From the NCBI GenBank assembly GCA_021796135.1, contig JAJYOQ010000308.1, positions 1 through 5,299 of the forward strand: DNA of 5,299 nt, read 5' to 3'. The notes below the pieces were generated by a model. It worked only from the letters and a program-made list of their open reading frames with translations. It was not told the origin of the DNA and did not search any database. The position numbers and the translations under genes were made by a program. The stretch's first letter is position 1. Every line of letters starts with the position of its first letter. The stretch is from Bacteroidota bacterium. Lineage in GTDB: Bacteria; Bacteroidota; Ignavibacteria; Ignavibacteriales; Ignavibacteriaceae. Positions 1-4,832 of the stretch are shown here, one piece after another.

Positions 1-1387
1 ATCGTTGTCGGGTTAAATGGATTTGGATAGTTTGATAGAGAATATTCCATTGGAAGTTCGCTTGCTACCGTTACGTTTTGTTTTAACTCGTTCATACTTG
101 CATCACCCATTTTGCCATATACAGCCGCATAATCGGCATCTGAGTAATTTGGATTGTAATATGCACGAACATCGTAGTAAAGCAAGTCATCAGTATAGCC
201 GTTGGTTATGACATATTCTATATCAACAAATGTATAGGTTTCATTTTGTGAGTTATAATGATTAGCATCCCTTGCAGTAATTGTCTCAATGAGTACATCA
301 TTACCCATTACACCGTTATGCTTTACTTTGCGGTGCATAGCATGCTGTGTTACAAAAGAATTATCCAGATCATGTTTATGCCATGTTAACTCAACCGGAT
401 CACCATACGCACCATCATTAAAGGTTAAGTTCCGGTAATAGTTAACCGGTTTGTGATTAAACACTGCCTGCAAAGTACCGCTACCGGTTGGAGGATAACT
501 GTTGTAAGGATTAGACGAGCCAACGCTGCTTCCTTGGAACTCCCAATGATCGAAAGTATAATAAACATTGTTACGGGTTGTGTTGATAGCCTCTAATTTG
601 TATTGATCATCGTCAAACATAATTTTGGAAATGGGGCTGCTAAAGGTACTGTCATCTTTTTTTATCGTTCCGCCGTTATCAGCAGAGTTAAAATAATTTT
701 GATAGGTGATATTACATTGGCGAGCATAATTTCCAGCAATGTTATAGTCATCCGCAGAAGTCAGATCTACCGAAATTGAACTGGTATTTACATCACCCGA
801 GAAATATCTCCACATTCTATAATACTGACCGACAAATTGATTATCCTCTCCTCTAACAGAGTGCCCGCCGTATAAGAAAGTTGTTCCTTCCCTCAATAAA
901 GAATCGGCTACCGTTCCTACAGTAATATTCGATGAATTAAAATGAATAACTCCTTGTACACTGGGGCCTGCGTTGCCGCCCATACTATTAGAAAGTTTAA
1001 TTTTATAATCATGCCATGCTTGGGGACCGGTAAATGTGTAACTGCTGTTGCCGGGGTCAATACTCCACGCACCTGAGTATGGAATAATAATTAAAGCATC
1101 ACCATATAAATCTCCTCCATAATCCATTCGAATTACTTGATTTAAAATTTTTATTGCAATTATTTGCGCCTGGTTGGTCGGTACATATACTTGAGCGTCA
1201 TTAACAGTTATCGAAATAGCTGCATTAACACCGTACCCACCCAAGCTCCAAAAATAAGTTGATGAACTAGCCGCTGATCCGATAAGTTTATATGTCATTT
1301 CACTTTCGTCAAGATAGTAAACTTCAAAAGTCACGCCTCCCCGCGGATTCCCATTTCCATCTGTTATATGAAAACTAACTTCATATC
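1..1387 (-). pseudogene. T9SS-secreted multidomain protein, distal part of an IS-interrupted gene (runs off left edge)
   Basis: This open minus-strand frame has no stop from 1385 down to position 3. It is the main body of a gene whose first 26 codons lie at 2733-2810 beyond the insertion sequence. Numbered in the rejoined protein, it covers residues 27-487 and continues past the window. The start (YEVSFHITDG) resembles a beta-sandwich strand. Residues 301-335 (YTFDHWE ... LQAVF) resemble the divergent InlB-type/'F-x-x-W ... L-x-A-x-F' repeat found in many cell-surface proteins. Residues about 356-437 (PVELTW ... LLYYDVRAYY) look like a fibronectin III-type domain. Residues 476-487 carry LSNYPNPFNPTT, the opening of the type A T9SS sorting domain (TIGR04183 type); about 60 more residues would normally follow. 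The product would be exported by Sec, then moved across the outer membrane and released or anchored by T9SS. The substrate or ligand is not recognisable. In its present state the piece has no signal peptide and no good start codon, so it is inactive unless the element excises. Confidence 0.88.
1380..1387. repeat. Target-site duplication, left copy (TTCATATC)
   Basis: This copy is identical to 2727-2734. In the interrupted gene it covers the codons for Tyr27-Glu28 and part of Arg26. Keeping just one copy restores the reading frame exactly, which independently confirms both the element ends and the 8-bp duplication length. Confidence 0.93.
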
Positions 1388-1413
1388 GGTATATATTCAA
1401 ACCTAGTTGAAAT
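1388..1413 (+). repeat. Left terminal inverted repeat of the IS256-family element
   Basis: It starts GGTATA and ends TAGTTGAAAT. It matches the reverse complement of 2701-2726 at 21 of 26 positions, with mismatches at positions 7, 9, 15, 16 and 24. The outer six bases and the inner TAGTTGA block are identical at both ends, as expected for the transposase cleavage and binding parts of a terminal repeat. Confidence 0.92.
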
Positions 1414-1432
1414 AAAGAAGTTGTAAAAAAGA

Positions 1433-1492
1433 AGAGACTCCAAATAATTCTTAAATTGTTATTGCGGTAACAAAAAACTAAAAGGAGTCTCT
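1433..1492 (+). promoter_or_regulatory. Long-range hairpin that could mask the transposase ribosome-binding site
   Basis: AGAGACTCC (1433-1441) is the perfect reverse complement of GGAGTCTCT (1484-1492). The 3' arm begins with the GGAG of the Shine-Dalgarno sequence and ends one base before the transposase ATG. A second small stem, TTGTTA/TAACAA (1456-1461 with 1468-1473), is nested in the loop. In IS10 and IS50, similar structures form only in read-through transcripts entering from outside and block translation. I infer the same role here; the element's own promoter was not identified. Confidence 0.5.
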
Positions 1493-1493
1493 G

Positions 1494-2663
1494 ATGAAAA
1501 ATAGTGAAATGAGCAAAGAAAATCTTGAATGGTTATTAAATCAACCAGCCGAGAGGCAGTATGAGTTATTCCGGAATTTTGTAGATGTAGCTAAGTTGCA
1601 TTACAACCAGCTGATGGAAGAGGAACTACGTATAAAAACCGGTGAGAAATATGAACGAGGAAAACGCTACCATCGCTGGGGAAAAAATCCGGGAAGTATA
1701 AGAATCGGAGAAGAGAAAGTGCCGGTGGAAGTACCAAGATTTTATGACAAGGAAGAAGAGCGAACCGGAGAAGCAGATTATTATCAAAAGCTGCACGAAA
1801 TACCAATGCCGTCAGAAGAAGTGCTCAAGAAAGTGATAAAGGGCTTGAGCCAATCGACAGTAAGCAGAACATTTATTGAGGAGAGTAAAAAGCAGCTAGA
1901 AGAATTTGAGAAACGTGATCTAGGACATTATGATTTTGTGGCGTTGGTAATCGATGGTAAATATTTATCAAGGGATAACATCGTAATAGCCCTTGGAGTA
2001 ACAATAACGGGAATAAAAGTGCCGTTAGGATTTATTCAAACAACAACAGAAAACGGTGAAGCAGTTAAAGGGTTGTTGAAGAATTTAATCGAAAGAAATT
2101 TTCACTTTGAAGAGGGACTTCTGACAATAATCGACGGGTCAAAAGGATTACGAAAAGCAGTTGGAGAAACCTTTGGGAATTTATCGTTAATCGAACGCTG
2201 CCAGTGGCACAAACGTGAAAATGTAGTCAGTTATCTCAGGGAAGAAGAAAAAGACATTTACAGAGGTAAGCTCCAGCGAGCCTATGATGAACCGGATTAT
2301 GAAACAGCCAAAAGAAGGGTGTTTGAAATAAGAGAAGAATTAAAAAAGGTCAATCGGACCGCTGCCAACTCACTCGATGAGGGATTAGAAGAAACACTTA
2401 CAATACATCGTCTTGGGTTGGTTGAAATACTTGGGCGTGGATTTACTACAACCAACTTGATAGAAAATCTGAACTCTCAACTTGCTAAGTATATCAGGAA
2501 AGTTAAACGCTGGATCAACTCAGATATGAGAGCTCGGTGGGTTGCTGTTGCGCTCATCGAAATAGAGAAAAAGATGCGAAGAGTAAATCGTTATGAAAAA
2601 TTACATTTACTGAGAACGGCGTTAAGAGCAGAACTAAAACTTGAACAACAGAAAGTAGCTTAA
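1494..2663 (+). CDS. IS256-family DDE transposase
   Basis: The 389-residue protein catalyses cut-and-paste or copy-out transposition of its own element. The catalytic triad is visible: Asp154 (LVIDGKYL), Asp214 (TIIDGSKG) and Glu324 (TTNLIENLNSQL). The 110-residue gap between the second Asp and the Glu fits the helical insertion known for IS256/Mutator transposases. The family C-x2-H motif is present at Cys236-His239 (ERCQWHK), and an aromatic K-R-W follows the Glu at 338-340. The N-terminal ~130 residues are basic and helical, as expected for the end-binding region. Length is normal for the family. The start is supported by AAAGGAG at 1481-1487, six bases before the ATG. That ribosome site lies next to and partly inside an inverted repeat with 1433-1441, which may limit expression. 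The only other host-like signal is a short hairpin after the stop. No frameshift or missing residue is seen. Confidence 0.97.
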   Translation: MKNSEMSKENLEWLLNQPAERQYELFRNFVDVAKLHYNQLMEEELRIKTGEKYERGKRYHRWGKNPGSIRIGEEKVPVEVPRFYDKEEERTGEADYYQKLHEIPMPSEEVLKKVIKGLSQSTVSRTFIEESKKQLEEFEKRDLGHYDFVALVIDGKYLSRDNIVIALGVTITGIKVPLGFIQTTTENGEAVKGLLKNLIERNFHFEEGLLTIIDGSKGLRKAVGETFGNLSLIERCQWHKRENVVSYLREEEKDIYRGKLQRAYDEPDYETAKRRVFEIREELKKVNRTAANSLDEGLEETLTIHRLGLVEILGRGFTTTNLIENLNSQLAKYIRKVKRWINSDMRARWVAVALIEIEKKMRRVNRYEKLHLLRTALRAELKLEQQKVA

Positions 2664-2686
2664 TAAATAACAGAGTCTCGAACTTG

Positions 2687-2701
2687 TTCGCCTCTGGCGA
2701 A
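2687..2701 (+). terminator. Short hairpin after the transposase stop, possible weak terminator
   Basis: TTCGCC and GGCGAA pair perfectly around a TCT loop, 24 bases after the transposase stop and just inside the right end of the element. The downstream sequence (TCTCAACTAAATTT) has no strong T-run, so it may stabilise the mRNA end or act with the terminal repeat rather than terminate efficiently. Confidence 0.3.
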
Positions 2702-2726
2702 TCTCAACTAAATTTGACTTTATACC
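2701..2726 (-). repeat. Right terminal inverted repeat of the IS256-family element
   Basis: Read on the minus strand it starts GGTATAAAG and ends TAGTTGAGAT. It is the partner of 1388-1413, with 21 of 26 matching positions, and the 8-bp target duplication abuts its outer end. Confidence 0.92.
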
Positions 2727-2734
2727 TTCATATC
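2727..2734. repeat. Target-site duplication, right copy (TTCATATC)
   Basis: Exact copy of 1380-1387, directly outside the right terminal repeat. An 8-bp duplication is typical of IS256-family transposition. Confidence 0.93.
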
Positions 2735-2810
2735 TTGCTTGTAAGCTTGAAAAAGCTATTAATAACCATATGGAAATTATTCTAAAATTAATGATCCTCC
2801 TTTGTTGCAT
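2727..2810 (-). pseudogene. Signal-peptide exon-like 5' fragment of the IS-interrupted T9SS cargo gene
   Basis: ATG at 2810-2808 opens a frame encoding MQQRRIINFRIISIWLL followed by IAFSSLQA. This is a textbook Sec signal peptide: basic N-region, hydrophobic core, and likely signal peptidase I cleavage after LQA (residue 25). Arg26 and the bases of the target duplication then join in frame to the sequence that resumes at 1385. No stop or frameshift is needed to rejoin the halves. In the present arrangement the frame runs into the insertion sequence and meets TAG at 2636-2634, giving a useless peptide of 58 residues. A weak GAGG lies six bases before the ATG. A much stronger AAAGGAGG lies inside codons 3-5, but no ATG, GTG or TTG follows it at a usable distance, so I keep the ATG start. 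The upstream lipoprotein gene ends 182 bases away. Confidence 0.85.
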
Positions 2811-2992
2811 GTTAGCCTCATAAATTGATTTTGACCGGCAAATAATTATTTTTGCGGTTGCAAATGAAGATGCCCCAGCAGATACGAAGGGACAAGTTGT
2901 TAGGTATGCTAGCCTAATATTTTCGTTTGCAAACGGAGATGGTGTTGCTGCACCGTCTCTTCTTTTTAATTCGCTTTGGTTATTCTCCCTTT
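2811..2992. other. Intergenic leader between the lipoprotein gene and the T9SS cargo gene
   Basis: This 182-bp gap should hold the 5' leader of the interrupted T9SS gene if that gene has its own promoter. I found no convincing promoter match. It contains several short symmetric elements: an AT palindrome around 2842-2855, TTAGG...CCTAA (2900-2917), the perfect 12-bp palindrome CGTTTGCAAACG (2924-2935) and a larger hairpin at 2936-2959. Two similar segments (TTGCAAATGAAGATG and TTGCAAACGGAGATG) form a rough direct repeat. One minus-strand frame is open throughout, but it has no start of its own and overlaps the preceding gene, so I do not call it coding. Confidence 0.4.
2936..2968 (+). terminator. 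Hairpin with T-run, plus-strand terminator candidate
   Basis: GAGATGGTG and CACCGTCTC form a 9-pair RNA stem (one U-G wobble) around the loop TTGCTG, followed by TTCTTTTT. On the minus strand the wobble becomes a C-A mismatch and no T-run follows, so the plus orientation is favoured. Yet no plus-strand host gene ends here; the nearest plus-strand gene is the transposase, 270 bases upstream. It may stop antisense or element-derived transcripts before they enter the lipoprotein gene. Confidence 0.45.
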
Positions 2993-4051
2993 TTATTTTC
3001 CATGCCAGATAATTGTTTTTTGTATTCCGTTTATAGTACTGTAACCGGCCATAATTATCTCATATCCATCCGTCCATACTTCATTGGATGCAAAGTCGGA
3101 ATCATTCTCTTTAATCACATCACTAATGCTTTGCCAGCTGCCACCATTATAAAACAGAACTGTTTTAAAAGCGCCTACACCTATAATATAATCTTCAGAT
3201 GGTCCGGATATATTGCGTATTGCACGATCGGAGTCTAACATTTTATTCCATCCAGTGCTGCCTAATTGCCATACTCCTCTTAATCCATAAGAGTAAAGTT
3301 TTCCGTTGCTTACGTTAAAGGAACCTAAAGTTCCCCATTTAATTACATCTGTCGAACTCGTTTTGGGGAACATGTCCATCACTGTCCAATGGTTAATATC
3401 TCCAGATATGTATGCGAATTGTGTATTTGCATCGTTACGGGCTAATAGATAAATCTTTCCGTCATAATAGTTCATGCTGTACAAATAACAATCATTTTGA
3501 TTGAAGCCTGCAATTTTTATAGTATCTGCAACCCACTTGCCTTGTGTGTATTGTAACACAATTCCATTACTTCCGCATGCCCAGATATTGCCGCTGGCGT
3601 CTTTGCTCATATCGAGTATTTCTCCAGCAATACCCATATCATCAGATCTTGTCCAGCTCATACCATTATAATGACCGAGAAATATATTTTTCCCAGAATA
3701 GCCACCAACCCATAGATCATTACTTGAGTTTCCTGTAATAACAAAAACTCTCATTCCCCCAACATCCGCGAATATGTTACTTTCGGTCCAGACTTTACCA
3801 TTGTAGTGCCAAAGCAACCCTCTCGCCACATCGCTCCAGCAAGCTAACCAGACATCGTTAGGTGCAAATGCAAGCATGCTAACAGGCAATATTTGTGTTG
3901 CGCCTCCTACAGGCCTTAATGTATCTGCCGTCCATGTCATTTCTCGCGGGTCTTTAAATGGTTTTTGGTTGGGTCCGGTACCGGTATCTTTACAAGAAGC
4001 AAGTTGTAGAAATACAATTATAGGGAAGAGTACAGCCTTTATTAGTTTCAA
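2993..4051 (-). CDS. Lipoprotein with beta-propeller-type repeats
   Basis: This predicted 352-residue envelope protein begins with a lipoprotein signal peptide: MKLIKAVLF, a hydrophobic stretch, then the lipobox LASC with Cys20 as the lipidated residue. The mature part has about seven repeats of roughly 45 residues, each pairing a 'N-D/N-[VIL]-W-x-x-G'-like strand with a 'W-x-Y-N-G-x-x-W'-like strand. Examples are NDVWLA with LLWHYNGKVW, NDLWVGG with GHYNGMSW, GNIWACG with LQYTQGKW, DYIIGVG with LFYNGGSW, and a final TIIWHGK. This pattern fits a seven-bladed beta-propeller, probably a binding or assembly module on the cell envelope; no catalytic motif is visible and I assign no specific function. 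I chose TTG at 4051 because GGGGG lies just upstream and the signal peptide then begins MKLIK; a TTG at 4066 would add five residues. The interrupted T9SS cargo gene follows on the same strand after 182 bases, so the pair may work together. Confidence 0.78.
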   Translation of the reverse strand: MKLIKAVLFPIIVFLQLASCKDTGTGPNQKPFKDPREMTWTADTLRPVGGATQILPVSMLAFAPNDVWLACWSDVARGLLWHYNGKVWTESNIFADVGGMRVFVITGNSSNDLWVGGYSGKNIFLGHYNGMSWTRSDDMGIAGEILDMSKDASGNIWACGSNGIVLQYTQGKWVADTIKIAGFNQNDCYLYSMNYYDGKIYLLARNDANTQFAYISGDINHWTVMDMFPKTSSTDVIKWGTLGSFNVSNGKLYSYGLRGVWQLGSTGWNKMLDSDRAIRNISGPSEDYIIGVGAFKTVLFYNGGSWQSISDVIKENDSDFASNEVWTDGYEIIMAGYSTINGIQKTIIWHGK

Positions 4052-4266
4052 GTAACCCCCGTGCAAGTTAATTGAATATGATATTTATGAAGTGCATCGT
4101 GGATTTGTTTAACATACAAATACCCCGTAAGTAATACTAAAAACAATGTAACGAATTTTTTATTCAAAGCAATCGGTATAACTACTATAATTGTGAGAAT
4201 AGTACTGGAAATTTGTACAAAAACATATGGCGAATATTTTTTACACTTAACATGATGATAACACAT
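4048..4266 (-). CDS. Doubtful small membrane protein ORF
   Basis: A 72-codon frame starts with ATG at 4266 (MCYHHVKCKK) and has two hydrophobic stretches, about residues 14-35 (FVQISSTILTIIVVIPIAL) and 37-53 (FVTLFLVLLTGYLYV). Its TGA stop overlaps the likely TTG start of the lipoprotein gene by three bases, which would allow translational coupling. Against it: no ribosome-binding site precedes the ATG, the start lies directly on the T-run of a likely terminator, and AT-rich non-coding DNA often reads as hydrophobic residues. It may equally be the promoter and leader region of the lipoprotein gene. The frame is open further upstream to 4350, but that part crosses the hairpin and is unlikely to be coding. 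I recognise no family. Confidence 0.22.
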   Translation of the reverse strand: MCYHHVKCKKYSPYVFVQISSTILTIIVVIPIALNKKFVTLFLVLLTGYLYVKQIHDALHKYHIQLTCTGVT

Positions 4267-4302
4267 AAAAAAGAGTAAAGACTCGCCGCGACGAGTCTCT
4301 AC
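4267..4302 (-). terminator. Palindromic hairpin with U-tract, minus-strand terminator
   Basis: On the minus strand GTAGAGACTCG pairs with CGAGTCTTTAC (11 pairs with one G-U wobble) around TCGCGG, and the RNA then continues CTCTTTTTT. This fits an intrinsic terminator for transcripts coming from the acetyltransferase side. On the plus strand the wobble becomes an A-C mismatch and no T-run follows. The near-symmetric AGACTCG-CGAGTCT core also looks like a dispersed palindromic element, which I cannot test from one window. Confidence 0.6.
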
Positions 4303-4312
4303 CATAAGCGCA

Positions 4313-4492
4313 TCACTGCACTTTGCTAACAACTTCACTCCACGGACCAACGCCGTTTGTATTTGCTACCTTAACCTTATCTATATTTATTTTGTAGTTT
4401 TCTGTTTGCGGGGGCAAAATAACTTTTACTATCTGCACTATTGGAAACCTTCGATTTTGAGCCAAATACACATATTCCAATTCAAAATAGCC
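4313..4492 (-). pseudogene. Relic resembling the end of a fibronectin type III domain
   Basis: A minus-strand frame free of stops for 59 codons ends in KVKVANTNGVGPWSEVVS, then KVQ and TGA at 4315-4313. The pattern 'V-x-V-x-N-x-x-G-x-G-P-W-S-E-x-V' is the classic F-to-G strand end of a fibronectin III domain. No start codon or complete domain (about 90 residues) exists: upstream the frame runs into the 21-bp array and meets a TAG at 4495-4493. The likely terminator hairpin begins only 11 bases after the stop, as after a real gene end. I read it as the surviving 3' end of a gene whose upstream part was lost or replaced by the array. Chance similarity is possible but the motif is strong. Confidence 0.45.
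4434..4447. repeat. 14-bp direct repeat flanking the 21-bp array, left copy
   Basis: TGCACTATTGGAAA is identical to 4747-4760. The copies are 313 bp apart, not a multiple of 21 (15 units less 2 bases), and they bracket the array. They could be a target duplication, a recombination product, or diverged end units of the array itself. Confidence 0.75.
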
Positions 4493-4746
4493 CTATTTCA
4501 ATTGGTAATACGCGTGTTTCAATTTAAAATAAGCTTGTTTTAAATGGTTACATGCCTATTTCTATTTGAAATACACGTGTTTTAATTTCTTGTGACCTTA
4601 TTTCTGTTTGTAATAATCACATTCTAAATTGTCACTGTCCTACTTCAATTTGAAATATGTGTGTTTTAAATCCTTACGGCAGAATTTCAATTTGCCACAA
4701 GCCTGTTTACAATTGAAATACGGTTTTATCCAAACGAAAGTGAGCA
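4453..4746. repeat. Degenerate 21-bp tandem array, 14 units, with alternating 42-bp super-period
   Basis: Fourteen consecutive units of exactly 21 bp fit this stretch with no indel. Most start [AG]TTT and follow a consensus close to ATTTCAATTTGAAATACACGT. Through most of the array two unit types alternate. One is TTTCAATTTGAAATA-like and ends in CGT, TGT or CAC; the other is TTTTAAAT-like and usually ends in CCT or CTT. This makes a 42-bp super-period. T-tracts and A-tracts recur at about half the unit length, near one helical turn, so the DNA is probably curved. Every frame has several stops. One minus frame reads as heptads such as AYFKLKH and GYFELEY and runs into the fibronectin-like relic. 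The array may be a decayed coiled-coil coding repeat or a non-coding satellite. Confidence 0.8.
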
Positions 4747-4760
4747 TGCACTATTGGAAA
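4747..4760. repeat. 14-bp direct repeat flanking the 21-bp array, right copy
   Basis: Exact copy of 4434-4447 (TGCACTATTGGAAA), starting immediately after the last 21-bp unit. Between here and the acetyltransferase stop (4761-4832) I see no further feature. Confidence 0.75.
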
Positions 4761-4832
4761 TAGTTTTAGGACAATTTGTAAGAAAGCTTTCACCAATAAC
4801 TTTTGTTCAACCCCAGTTTCGAGTTTGCCGCT

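Larger units (their letters stand above)
1388..2726 (+). mobile_element. IS256-family insertion sequence, intact, 1339 bp
   Basis: The element carries one transposase gene of the IS256/Mutator type and is bounded by imperfect 26-bp terminal inverted repeats (21 of 26 positions match). Both ends begin GGTATA when read inwards. A perfect 8-bp direct duplication, TTCATATC, lies immediately outside both ends. Length, single-ORF layout, repeat length and 8-bp duplication all fit the family (known: 1.2-1.5 kb, 8-9 bp duplications). Non-coding parts are a 106-bp leader and a 63-bp trailer. The intact frame, paired ends and unmutated duplication suggest a recent insertion that may still be active. 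It interrupts a T9SS cargo gene in the opposite orientation, directly behind its signal peptide. Confidence 0.95.

Noticed and set aside
17..211. 64-codon plus-strand frame
   Set aside because: It lies opposite the T9SS cargo frame, which has recognisable domain motifs; no ribosome site or family match.
1591..1806. 71-codon minus-strand frame inside the insertion sequence
   Set aside because: It is antisense to the well-supported transposase and has no recognisable motif.
1494..2663. Programmed frameshift in the transposase
   Set aside because: All DDE and C-x2-H motifs lie in a single frame of normal family length, so no frameshift is needed.
2811..3010. Minus-strand frame continuous with the signal-peptide ATG, suggesting a longer N-terminus
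   Set aside because: The extension has no start codon, overlaps the end of the lipoprotein gene and would bury the signal peptide inside the protein.
2927..3238. 103-codon plus-strand frame
   Set aside because: It starts in the palindromic leader region and is mostly antisense to the propeller lipoprotein; no ribosome site, and its sequence looks like random translation.
3544..3738. 64-codon plus-strand frame
   Set aside because: It is wholly antisense to the lipoprotein coding sequence and shows no protein-like features.
4453..4746. CRISPR array
   Set aside because: The units abut with no unique spacers, the 21-bp period covers the full length, units are degenerate, and no cas gene is near.
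4493..4746. Alternative genetic code with TAA/TAG read as glutamine
   Set aside because: The neighbouring genes end normally at TAA or TGA without read-through need, and decay of CAA/CAG to TAA/TAG in an unused repeat explains the pattern more simply.
4748..4832. Read-through extension of the acetyltransferase beyond TAA
   Set aside because: The protein already ends at the usual family terminus (RPIMRYYL), and the extra frame has no recognisable content of its own.
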